In this document: one piece after another, positions 20,318-29,819 of the stretch
Position numbering within the stretch: the stretch's first letter is position 1
Layout: every line of letters begins with the position of its first letter
Source of the DNA: Torymus aiolomorphi
Lineage: Eukaryota; Arthropoda; Insecta; Hymenoptera; Torymidae
DNA length: 64,000 bases
Assembly: GCA_036365515.1 (NCBI GenBank)
Contig: CM070876.1
Coordinates: 102,238,310 to 102,302,309 of the forward strand
Direction of reading: 5' to 3'
Translations under genes and position numbers: made by a program
Notes under the pieces: generated by a model
The model's database searches: none
Seen by the model: only the letters and a program-made list of their open reading frames with translations
What the model was told of the DNA's origin: nothing

Positions 20318-21060
20318 CGGCGCGCTGCAGCAGGCACCGCCGAGTGCGTTCAACCGCGCCTTCTCGCTGCAACTGAGGTAAGTCCTGGCCAGGCGCACGC
20401 GCGCTCTCCCCGCGGGCGACGTACGTCCGGAGAGCGGAACACGGACGAGCGAGCGAGGCCGCCGACGCGCGCGTGAGCGCCGATCGTGCACGGCGATCGG
20501 CCTACGTCGGCGCGAGCCGCTTTTGCGCGTACGTGTGTGCGGCAGAGCACCCACGTACTTCGCGTGCGCGGGCGCACCATCCGAATCGGCGCGTACCTAG
20601 AGTACACGCCGCGCGTGTAAATAGTGAACAGCCTCCAGAGGCAATAAAGACAATTTTTGCTTTTACTTGTTCGCGTATTATTTCACGCATCCTAATTTCA
20701 ATTCCCTATTCGGTGGCATGATGAAGAATACCGCCGGCCTCCGCGGTCACGAGTACGTAGTACTCGCGTGATACTGAGTAGCTGGGGCAGCACGCTCGAG
20801 AGAGAGAGCGCGACGACGAAGTCGCGCGTTGTAACGGAGCGAAAAGGCGCGGCTGCTGCTGAAAACAGCGGACGGCGAGCAACAGTACGAAGCTGACGGA
20901 CCGCTAATCGTCGAGGGTTGGCACGAGTAAGTGCTCGCGCCTATCAATTGCTGCGCCGTTCATCGGCAAGTCCGCGTTAAGATATAGCACACCGAGGACA
21001 GCTTTTAGCCCGTTACTATATATATATATCTGACCGTCCCTTTTAGAGTGGACTTATCAC
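20315..21060 (+). other. CpG-rich block with splice-donor and poly(A)-signal motifs
   Basis: CTGAGGTAAGT at about 20371 is a strong splice-donor match, followed by 250 bp of CpG-rich DNA, then GGCAATAAAGACAA with an AATAAA signal at about 20644. The gypsy LTR at 36855 has the same order: GA-rich leader, GTAAG donor, CpG-rich part. This could thus be a related LTR or an untranslated host exon; no paired LTR was found. The small ORFs are not convincing. Confidence 0.4.
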
Positions 21061-21121
21061 AACGATTATGTTCTATATTTTTTTAATAGGGTCATGGTTC
21101 AGCAAGTCTTCTTTGAAATAA

Positions 21122-21373
21122 ACTATCAGGAAAGAATTAGAACAGTTGTACGAGCAGCAGGTCGAGTACGCGGAGTTTTTGAACCGGTTTTGCCAGTTTA
21201 ACCTTTCAGAGATTCGCAAGTTTGAGGGAAAGCAAAAAAGGATAAGGAAGCATTTGGGAAAAATTACGGCGTTCGCGATCGGCAAATATAAAAGCATCGA
21301 GCGACGACTGGGAGAGATGGAACATGACATCGACGACCTAATAACACGTCTAGCCGAGTTGAAACTTGAGTAG
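21122..21373 (+). CDS. Small charged protein, no family recognised, paralogue of 21599-21895
   Basis: The frame is open from 21122 to the stop at 21371-21373 and reads KELEQLYEQQVEYAEFLNRF, then a basic stretch and RRLGEMEHDIDDLITRLAEL. It lacks an ATG in frame; an upstream ATG at 21094 (context TAATAGGGTCATGGTTCAG) is in another frame, so either a frameshift or a splice acceptor (CTATCAG at 21123-21129) supplies the start. Codons are GC-balanced and unlike the AT-rich surroundings. The last 61 residues align without gaps to the last 61 of the next ORF with 13 identities. Predicted mostly helical, likely coiled coil. Function unknown. Confidence 0.5.
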   Translation, partial: TIRKELEQLYEQQVEYAEFLNRFCQFNLSEIRKFEGKQKRIRKHLGKITAFAIGKYKSIERRLGEMEHDIDDLITRLAELKLE

Positions 21374-21598
21374 AGGTGATACATGTCATCAAAATACATT
21401 TTACTCATTTACTTTTGCCTTTCCTTTGTTGGGTATTCAAAGTTTGAAATTATTTGGTTATCCGTGACCATGGTACTACTTCCCCAATGAGACTAGGATG
21501 CCGTGTAATTTGTATCGTTTCCAAAATTTCCCTTTTAAAATTTAAAATCCTCTGTGACGACATGGCTTCTAAAATTATAACCTTGATTAATAGGTACC

Positions 21599-21895
21599 AT
21601 GGTGCCAGAGTTCTCCCCTGTACGTGACGAGTCCCGACTAGTGAACAAGTTCATCGAGATTGAAAATAAGATTCTTAACCTCGGAAAGCCCAACGAGGTA
21701 CTGGAAAAAATCTGCCGCGCTACTGTTGAGCAGCTTCTGGTGATGCGAAAGCGAGAGCACGTAATCAGTGGACACTTAGAAAATCTGACAGGTTTCACGT
21801 ACCGAAGATGTAAGCACGCAGAGAACGGAGCCGATGAAGCGAGAGGTTTCATTGAGGAGATTAACGAGCGCATGGCTCAGCTCCAAATCAAATAA
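21599..21895 (+). CDS. Small charged helical protein, no family recognised
   Basis: 98 residues, starting [20 protein letters not shown] with ATG in the context TAATAGGTACCATGGTGCC, similar to the sequence before the upstream ORF. It has heptad-like hydrophobics ([13 protein letters not shown]) and ends in [11 protein letters not shown]. Two Cys residues occur in the second half. It contains no signal peptide or membrane segment. Intact frame, balanced codon use and paralogy with the neighbour 225 bp upstream argue that it is, or was, a real gene. It could be host-derived or belong to an unrecognised element. Confidence 0.55.
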   Translation: MVPEFSPVRDESRLVNKFIEIENKILNLGKPNEVLEKICRATVEQLLVMRKREHVISGHLENLTGFTYRRCKHAENGADEARGFIEEINERMAQLQIK

Positions 21896-21919
21896 TGCTT
21901 TGTACGTTTTCCCCTAGGA

Positions 21920-22045
<126 letters not shown>

Positions 22046-22270
22046 GCTAGTAAGTTTGAGGAGCTCAACCCCGGTCGGTCAGAGTGGCTAAAGAAATAAT
22101 AACCCTCAGGTTACCGACTCTAGACAAATAGACTCTAGAAAACCCCTCAAACTTCCGCTCGGATGCTGAATATATAGATTGGAAGTTTGAGGAGGCTCCT
22201 CAAACTTCCCATAACCCCTCAAACTTCCAAGCGGGTGCTGAATATAATCCTCAAACTTCCAGAATTTCAT
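22046..22270. repeat. Cluster of CCTCAAACTTCC motifs
   Basis: The 12-mer or its complement occurs at about 22049 (partial), 22145, 22181, 22198, 22217 and 22251. At 22181-22209 two copies form a perfect 13 bp stem with a 3 bp loop. The phrase GATGCTGAATATA also repeats. Its place just outside the inverted-repeat element suggests binding sites or a separate small element. Confidence 0.75.
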
Positions 22271-22284
22271 ATTTAAATTTATAT

Positions 22285-23067
22285 ATAGATATGGGTCAAA
22301 AAAATACTTTTTTAAAAATCCGTGCGCACGGGGGTCCCCGATTTTTCTGGTTTTGAGATATTTTATAGAACTTATCAAAAAAATGATCTCTGCCAATTTT
22401 TAGGGTCCAATATTCAAAATTGACGTCAGGAGCTCATCATAAAGGTGCAAAAAAGGTAATTTTTTATGCGTTTTTTGTTTTTTTTTCAAATTTTTCTTAA
22501 ATAAGTTCATTCATATCAATTTGCAATTTATCACTGGGTTTTTTCTTTATCTTGACTTGAACTTTACAGATATATTTTTTTCAAAAACCAAAATTTACGT
22601 ATACATGTCCAAATTACCACATTGTTAAAGTCACCTTTTTGACATTTTAACGATAGTTTAAAGCGATTTTTCGTGCATTATTTATAATCGCACCTCAATC
22701 TATCCAAGGGCGTTCGAAAGGGGGTGAAAAAACCTTTCTATTTCACTGGGATATCATAAAAAAAAGTTTAAAAATACAGTGCGTGTGTTAGTTTGAATTT
22801 CACAGATTTTGAAAAAATATCCATTTTTACGAAGTTCAAACCAGTGGAAAATTTTTGTAGCGACTTTTATTTGGCTGAAAACTATTGGAAAGTGTTTTTA
22901 AAACATACATGAAAGAGGTCCAATTGGACCGAGCATGGATATCAAACGATTTCCTATTGATTCGAGCTGATGAATTATGATATTTTTTCAATTTCGGTGT
23001 CTAAATTACTAAGCACTTTCTGCATTTCTAGACCATTTCCTTAAACTTTTAGGATAATTAAAGGATT
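22285..23067 (+). repeat. Left terminal inverted repeat
   Basis: Pairs with 28067-28857. The inner edge overlaps the last codons of the minus-strand gene. An ORF starting MAEIIFLI occurs in both repeats simply because they are copies. Confidence 0.88.
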
Positions 23068-23571
23068 TTTTTGATAGTTGCTGTATTTTATACACCTATT
23101 GTTGTCAATTCCAGTACTAAATAATAATTTACGTATCCCATCCTTTTTTGGACATTGGATACATTTGTGAAACATGCAATCAGGGTTTTCCATGGAGCAT
23201 ACTCCAAAATCAATTACTTCTTTGTAACTTTTTTTCACATTCATAGATGCAAGTTTTAATTTCACATTTTGATGTACGGAACATACGCATATATTGTGCG
23301 TTCCTGGATCTCCAGCAAAAACACATTCCTTAGGTCTCAGCTGAGAGAAAAAAGATAAGTAGGGAATTATATCGCATCTGGTGTCCTTTATCCAATTTTG
23401 ATATAAATCTTTCAAATCATAGATCAATATTCTTTTCTGCACTGATGTTGAAGGTTGGCCAGGAACTTTTACTGTTACACATTCCTTTATTCCGCTACAA
23501 TTTATGCTATTATAATCATCCAAATAATATTTAACAATATCTTCCTTAACATCAGGTGAAATACAAAACAT
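23041..23571 (-). CDS. Cys/His-rich protein of the inverted-repeat element, C-terminal segment
   Basis: 176 residues with a conserved-looking core QLRPKECVFAGDPGTHNICV, then CSVHQNVKLKLASM and CMFHKCIQCP. The C-x-C-x2-H and C-x3-HKC-x2-C spacing suggests metal binding. I associate this core with uncharacterised arthropod and cnidarian repeat-encoded proteins, from general familiarity rather than a search. It probably follows an intron: the preceding segment ends at LKLK with a GTAGAT donor on the minus strand near 23876. Last codons lie inside the terminal repeat. Confidence 0.6.
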   Translation of the reverse strand: MFCISPDVKEDIVKYYLDDYNSINCSGIKECVTVKVPGQPSTSVQKRILIYDLKDLYQNWIKDTRCDIIPYLSFFSQLRPKECVFAGDPGTHNICVCSVHQNVKLKLASMNVKKSYKEVIDFGVCSMENPDCMFHKCIQCPKKDGIRKLLFSTGIDNNRCIKYSNYQKNPLIILKV

Positions 23572-23864
23572 ATAAATTTAAATTCACACAACTTTTCAGT
23601 TAATGAAGAGATAAAATACGAACATTTTGAGACTCTGATTATCAAAATCCCTTAAAATCCTGGACCTGTAAGTAACGCCAGAGCCAGAATATACATTTAG
23701 AATATTACTTTTACATATTTGTAATTATCAAAATTTATTCTTTTCAGGCCATTTCATGGAGAAAAATCTAAAGGTGTCTGACACCCTTAATTGCTTGTAT
23801 TGCTATATATAAATGTTGATGAAATAAGTATTAGTAGAAAAATCTATAAAATTGATGTGTATAT

Positions 23865-24671
23865 ATATATATATCTACCTTTTAGTTTTAATCGTCTGGC
23901 TTTAGTGAACATATAATATGTGCATTTAATATACATATTGACCTTGAGAAAATTCCATTCACTAGGCAACAGAGTCAATAAGCTAATTTTTTCATTAAAA
24001 GTAGAAATAGCAAATTTTGTTTGAATATCTGAAATCATACTTCTAAATCACAAACTTTCATCACTCATTTCTTTTATATTTTTAAATTCTGAAAATTTTA
24101 TATTATAAACTTTCTCAAACGCTTCTGAGGTCTGTTTCGTGACATTCTGTATAATACTAATACTTTCCTTTACAAGTACATTATCATTCATCTTTAGTCG
24201 TTTAAAAGGAGCAATGTTAAAAGTATCAAGAATTGAATCAAGGTTTCTTTTGTTCTGACTATTTATACAAAATTCTGATATTGGCGTACTTTCATTTGTT
24301 GATTTAATGCTATTCTGACTAGAATTTTCTTTACTCTCATCTGATAAAGTTGTAACTGTCCTGACTTGGTTTCTGTACTCTAAAATATCTCATTTTATTA
24401 TTCCACAAGTCCTGCATAGTTTATGTTGAGAAGTGAAATTCTTATCATAAACTGTTTTTAAGTGTTCTATATCCTCATGATCTAACTAATTCAAGTCATT
24501 AACCATCTTTACCCTGTGTTTTTCAAATGGATCACTGCAATAAATTGATTGGATTTGATAAGATTTAACTTCATAGTTTAGTTTGCTATAACAGTTTTTA
24601 CAAACTTTTTGTCCTGGTATAATATTTATATTACAACCATATCCACCATTTTCTAAAAAATTTAAACTCAC
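23865..24671 (-). pseudogene. Middle segment of the same protein, one frame with three in-frame stops
   Basis: A single minus-strand frame runs 24671 to about 23865. It reads NIIPGQKVCKNCYSKL, later KLCRTCGIIK, then FNIAPFKRLKMNDNV and, at the end, FNEKISLLTLLPSEWNFLKV and ARRLK, which looks like a helix-turn-helix-type DNA-binding segment. Three stops interrupt it: TAG at 24486-24488, a TGA near 24400 and a TGA near 24050. No frameshift accompanies them, which is unusual next to the other decayed genes here. CxxC pairs are preserved. Confidence 0.55.
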
Positions 24672-24676
24672 TTCTT

Positions 24677-24979
24677 TTAAATTAACTGTAACATTTTTTG
24701 AGTGTTGATTCCATGGATCAATACATTTTTTTGGTATGAAGAATAGAAAAGTAAAAATCTTCTGTAATGATCATCACAAATGGATCCATCATCAATGTTT
24801 TGTAACCCAGGTACTCTTAAATACAGAAGTATTTTATCATCTCCCGTAAGATCTCTAATTTTATGAAGAACTTTCTTTAGAGAGGAACATTCCGAGTCAC
24901 TCTTTAAAATTTGACAAATGCTACAATTGTTTATATCATCCACCCTGTCGAAATCAATTAGTATTATAAATACCGTCAA
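24677..24979 (-). pseudogene. N-terminal zinc-binding segment of the same protein
   Basis: 100 residues in a frame shifted from the next segment. It shows NNCSICQ, later ICDDHYRRFLLFYSS, together a plausible metal site that continues into KVCKNC downstream. The residues before NNCSIC are probably not the true start. Confidence 0.5.
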
Positions 24980-25230
24980 GTAAAAATTTATTATGTAAAT
25001 AATTGTAATTGAAGATTTCTATGGAAAAAGGGCGTATTTCGAGATGCGAAATACAAGGTCAAAACAAAAACTCTACTGTGACAAATTTTTGTTCTTGATT
25101 ATCGATGAGTTCAATTAAACAAATTTTTCATATTTTCCCTTGCGCGGACACTCTTACAATCAGTACCGAAATTTGATGTTTATTCAAACAAGTTGAAGAA
25201 AATTGAAACTGTGGAAAGTGTTAAGGAATA

Positions 25231-25357
25231 GGGTAGATGTACCGGTTCTGGCCACCATAAGGATTCTTTTTTCACCGGTTGGCCACCTAAAAATCCATTT
25301 AAAAACATGGATATGTGGCCAAAAACGGAGTAGTGGCCAAAACCGGTACGTCTACCC
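25231..25357. mobile_element. Small MITE with TA duplication
   Basis: Ends GGGTAGATGTACCGG and CCGGTACGTCTACCC form an inverted repeat of about 25 bp extending to TGGCCAC, with TA on both sides (25229-25230 and 25358-25359). 127 bp, no coding. Ends and TA target fit a Tc1/mariner-type MITE. Confidence 0.7.
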
Positions 25358-25745
25358 TACGTATCACTGTTGAAAAATTGTCGAAATAATCGAGAACATT
25401 TCAAAGTTATATGTGACACACCTTTCATTCATGATTGGAAAAGTGCATTCGTAAGATTAGGATTATCTAAACCAAAATCAATGACAAAAAATGTTCAATT
25501 TAAAATTCAATCTTACAAGACATTTTTATACAAGCCGAACGGATCGATGGATATCTCAAGAAACTGCACTTCAACTCATCTGTTACATTTTTCGAGTAAT
25601 CCAGAAAACATTTTGTCAATAGATTTTTTGTTGAAACGAGTTTCAAAAGCTCTTCTAAAAGTGCTAAAATCAATAATTTGAAATGTCTGTTGAAATATTT
25701 AAAGAAAAACAATGCAGAAAAACTTCGTCAGATTATTGAAATATA
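25352..25745 (+). CDS. Hypothetical ORF inside the inverted-repeat element, frameshifted
   Basis: Reads FIHDWKSAFVRLGLSKPKSM and THLLHFSSNPENILSIDFLL in one frame to 25681, while another frame continues INNLKCLLKYLKKNNAEKLR to a stop near 25745. Lys- and Ser-rich, no motif recognised. It may be a second gene of the element, on the opposite strand to the Cys/His-rich gene, or a chance ORF. Confidence 0.35.
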
Positions 25746-25964
25746 AGTAGTAAGGAAATTTATTTATGTAATGCCTTTGAAATATATTGCAATATTGTTT
25801 TGTATACGATTGAACGTATACGTGAATTTATATTATTAGGGTTTGTCAGCGAGAAAAAAAAATGGAAATTAAGAGTTTTGTACCAACCGTTCCAAAAGGT
25901 ATGGTTGATAGCAAGAATATGATGTGAGCGTGAAATGTATATTTGAGCACGTAAGCAAAGTGGT

Positions 25965-26110
25965 GTAGCAAATAATACGAGAGCTTCTTGTATTATTGAC
26001 AAAAGCAAATGCAATAGCAATTGCGCAATGAGCAAAGCAAAGTGTAAGTGTAAGTAAAGTAATGTAGTGCCGCAAATAATACGAGAGCTTCTCGTATTAT
26101 GGGCAAAAGC
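25965..26110. repeat. Duplicated hairpin AATACGAGA..TCTCGTATT
   Basis: GCAAATAATACGAGAGCTTC occurs at about 25969 and 26072. In the second copy AATACGAGA pairs with TCTCGTATT across a 3-base loop. AAGCAAATG and GTAAGTG phrases also repeat around them. Confidence 0.65.
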
Positions 26111-27299
26111 AAATGTAAAGCAATAGTATAGCAGTAGTATAAAGTGTAAGCAATTAAGACTCTAAAAGTCTTTGCAGCCAACTCTTCTCGAAAAGGCGAA
26201 GTTGAATTGCAGATAAGCTATGAACGCAAATGCGTTCGGGTAAATAGGCAAAGTATAGGTAATTAGATGTCTTATTCGCAAATAAGATGAAGCAAGTATA
26301 AACAATGTATAGGCAAAATAAGTAATGTGTAATAATTGGTCGCGGGAAAGAAGTAAAGCAATAATGCGGGGGGCTGAGTGCGTGTCACAAGCCTCTATAT
26401 GTACAGCCTCGTCGATGTTTTAAGTGGCGCGTTGGCGCTTGCCTGGCGCTCGCCATCTAGCGGCTCGCTTGGGTACCACAATCCCGAACATGTTTGAATA
26501 TCATTTCAGTATCATTTCAATATCATTTCAATATCGTTTCAAATAATTTATTGTATCAAAATTATATATTATTATAATTTGTTATTATACTTATTGCAGC
26601 AACGAATTTTTTGTATTAAAACCTTTTTCTTATACGTTTGTATTTATTAAAAAATTTTTTTGAAAAATATATAAGTTCAAGAAGAAAATTTAAATCCCCT
26701 TCCTTTAAAAAAAAAAACCTGTTGAATAGAAAAAGGGCGTATCTTTAACATTTTGCTTTTTTGTAGAGTTATTATAGCAGTTTCTTTTTCAAACTTATAA
26801 ATATGCTTTATAATTTTTCAGATAACGTAGATTATATCTGTAAGAGTTAAGCATTTTATTTATTTATATTAATACTACAGAAATATATAAAACTTTAAAT
26901 ATGATTTTCCCGAAATGTGATTTTTTGAGATACACCTTTTTTCCATAGAAGTCTTCAATTACTGTTATTTTAAATAATAGTTTAAACATCAAAAATTTAA
27001 TATTAACCTTAAATTTTGCCTTCAGTGTAAATCTTCCAAATTTTTCTACCTAAATAGTCGAAATAATAACAGTTTAACAGTTATAAATGAGTTTCCGTAT
27101 ACCACATGAACACAGTCGTTTAGCACCATAGACTTGAAAGATAGACTGTGCATCCAATGAGAGGGATCGACATTAGGAAAAGAGAGGGATAGCCGATAGC
27201 GACAGGATTTCTTTCTCTCTCGCACAGTTGGAACTTGAAAGGAGTGTCCATGTTATACGCCGTATGCCGTTTACCGGACACAATGTATGAATGTTCCAA

Positions 27300-27427
27300 G
27301 TAAAAAAAAAATGTCGAACGTCTAATAATCTAATGCAACCACAGATCGACAATCCAGCGTCAGAACACGGTTCTATTTATTCTGTGGTTACATCGATTAA
27401 TAGATGTTCGACAACATTTTTTTTACT
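27300..27427. repeat. 128 bp inverted-repeat element
   Basis: Left arm 27300-27344 (GTAAAA.., ATGTCGAACGTC, ..CAACCACAG) pairs with right arm 27381-27427 (CTGTGGTTACATC.., GATGTTCGACAACAT). Interior about 36 bp. Size and shape fit a tiny MITE or a hairpin RNA precursor. Confidence 0.65.
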
Positions 27428-28066
27428 CGTGACACTGTAGGCAGTACATGGCACATGGCACTTGATGTAGACACTCCTTTATACATGTGAACTGCACTAA
27501 TTCGAAAGGGGAAGAGATACTGCCACTGCCACTATCCCTTTCACGAAGGAAGATACCGCGAAAATGAGGGTTTCCATACTCAATAGAAACTGGTTACAGT
27601 GAATAATAAAATACATTGTTTCTATACTTACATATGCAGGGAAAATTAACATAGTTTCTGGTATACCTTACATAGCTATTATAAACTATAGCACAAAATT
27701 TATGTGCCTCTCAATTTCAAATCTAGCAAAATTGTAAAACTGAACTATAAAGAGCAGAAAATAATCAATTTTGCAATTTTTTAAGGCTGTACCTCAAGAT
27801 ACTGTGGACCAATTAAGCTACAGTTTTGACTTACATATTACATTAATCAAAATATTATATTAAGTAATTAAGAGTATTATTTTAGTAATTTAAAGTATTA
27901 TTTATTATACAGACCTGGGCGCTGCGGCGAGTAAAAGAATAGGCATTTTATCTTATGGTACCATTACTTTTTCTAAACTTCAAACCGCTGTATCTGCTTT
28001 AAGACCACATAGATGTATCTCACAAAGCTTTATTAAGGACTTCAGAAGTATATTTTAATCAATAAT

Positions 28067-28857
28067 TCCAAAATTCCTTTAATTATCCTAAAAGTTTAAG
28101 GAAATGGTCTAGAAATGCAGAAAGTGCTTAGTAATTTAGACACCGAAATTGAAAAAATATCATAATTCATCAGCTCGAGTGAATAGGAAATCGTTTGATA
28201 TCCATTCTCGGTCTAATTAGACTTCTTTCAGGTATGTTTTAAGAATACTTTCCAATAGTTTTCAGCCAAATAAAAGTAGCTACAAAAATTTCCCACTTGT
28301 TTGAATTTCGTAAAAATGGATATTTTATCAAAATCTGTGAAATTCAAACTAACACACGCACTGTATTTTCAAATTTTTTTTTATGATATCCCAGTGAAAT
28401 AGAAAGGTTTTTTCACCCCCTTTCGAATGCCCTTGGGTAGATTGGGGTGCGATTATAACTAATGCACGAAAAATCGCTTTACAGTATCGTTAAAATGTCA
28501 AAAAGGTGACTTTAGCAATGTGGTAATTTGGACATGTATACGTAAATTTTGGTTTTCGAAAAAAATATATCTGTAAAGTTCAAGTCAAGGCGAAGAAAAA
28601 ACCCACTGATAAATTGCAAATTGATATGAATGAACTTATTTAAAAAAAGTTTGAAAAACACCAAAAAACGCATAAAAAATGACCTTTTTTGCACATTTAT
28701 GACGAGCTCCTGACGTCAATTTTGAATATTGGACCCTAAAAATTGGCAGAGATCATTTTTTTGATAATTTCTATAAAATATCTCAAAACCAGAAAAATCG
28801 GGGACCTCCGTGCGCACGGATTTTTAAAAAAGTATTTTTTTGACCCATATATATATG
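28067..28857 (-). repeat. Right terminal inverted repeat
   Basis: Reverse complement of 22285-23067 with scattered mismatches and small indels. Its outer edge, CCCATATATATATGGG (28844-28859), is itself palindromic and abuts the next inverted-repeat element. Confidence 0.88.
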
Positions 28858-29262
28858 GGATACTTGAGGTGAAGTCAGCAGCTCAAAATTTTAGAATCGC
28901 TCAAAACTCGTTTTCTTTTAGTTTTTTATGAAAAAAAAAATGTTCCTCAAATTTTAGGTCGATATTTGCAAAAATAAAAAAGCTATGCAAGATTGAAAAT
29001 TCAATTTATTTGCAATTTTTGGTTAAAATCCAAGATTATTCATCTTTTAACTCAAAATCTTGAAACTTTTTGTATAGAATATTGATTGGCAAAAAGTTTG
29101 CATTTTTTCTGTAGAATATGCCAGTATTTATTTTATGACTCTTTTTGAAAGTCTCTGTTTGGCTGCTTCTTAGTATACCTTCATGGAAGGATTTTGAGGC
29201 TGCGGCGAAATATTTTTTATTCGACAAAATTTTTTTATATTCTTCTTCGAAAACCCTTCAAA

Positions 29263-29815
29263 ATGCTTTTTTGATCAATACTGGCCGATCAAAGGGAAAA
29301 AAGTTACAATTTTTTTAAATATCAAGCAAAATTCGTAATTTCAATTTTTGATAACATGATTAATGAAACTGAATATTATTCCTACATCTTATGGCATGGA
29401 TCGTACCACTGAATTTTGTTAGAGCATCAAGTAGAACATTATAAATATCTATTTTCAATAATATTAGGTTTACACAATAAGCGATACCTAATTATGAATG
29501 AAATTATTAGTCTGTAGCCTGATTTCATTTGGACAGCTTTATATTAATTAACCTCTATAGCTTAATTTATTATTAATTCATAATTAGGTATCGCTTATTG
29601 TGTAAGCCTAATATTATTGAAAATAGATATATATAATGTTCTATTTGATACTCTAACAAAATTTAGTGGTACGGTCCATGCCATAAGATGTATGAATAAT
29701 ATTCAGTTTCATTAATCATGTTATCAAAAATTGAAATTATGGATTTTTCTTGATATTTCAAAAAATTGCAACTTTCTTCTCTTTGCTCGGCCAGTATTGA
29801 TCAAAAAAGCCTTTT
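29263..29815. repeat. Inner inverted repeat, about 235 bp arms
   Basis: The left arm (29263-29497) and right arm (29575-29815) pair: TGATCAATACTGGCC, CAATTTTTGATAACATGATT, and GGTTTACACAATAAGCGATA against its complement near 29600. Spacer about 80 bp. Confidence 0.8.
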
Positions 29816-29819
29816 TTAT

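Larger units (their letters stand above)
25746..28066. other. Interior of the inverted-repeat element without recognised genes
   Basis: Contains a duplicated hairpin block (25965-26110), a short repeat TATCATTTCAA (26503-26545), and a 128 bp hairpin element (27300-27427). A sequence near 26925-26985 is the reverse complement of 24995-25040. Reading frames are short and low-complexity. Confidence 0.6.
22285..28857 (-). mobile_element. Unclassified element with long terminal inverted repeats
   Basis: About 780 bp at each end are reverse complements (22285-23067 and 28067-28857). Both ends start near ATATGGGTCAAAAAAATAC and share CCGTGCGCACGG and TTGACGTCAGGAGCTC. The interior holds a multi-segment minus-strand gene with Cys/His clusters (23041-24979), a plus-strand ORF at 25352 and two smaller hairpin insertions. 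The layout is that of a DNA transposon, but I recognise no DDE transposase and no clear target duplication, because both ends sit in TA-rich DNA. Confidence 0.75.

Noticed and set aside
20077..20376. Arg/Glu-rich ORF over the GA tracts
   Set aside because: Low-complexity artefact of (GA)n repeats; the opposite strand gives equally long Ser/Leu frames.
22058..22120. tRNA-like stretch (GTCAGAGTGGCTAAAG, then CAGGTTACCGACTC)
   Set aside because: The A-box-like part has no matching acceptor stem, anticodon arm or B box. Could be a decayed tRNA-derived SINE but not supportable.
22106..22396. ORF MAEIIFLI in both terminal inverted repeats (also 28743-28931)
   Set aside because: The two are copies only because the repeats are copies; the outer parts diverge at once and no motif is seen.
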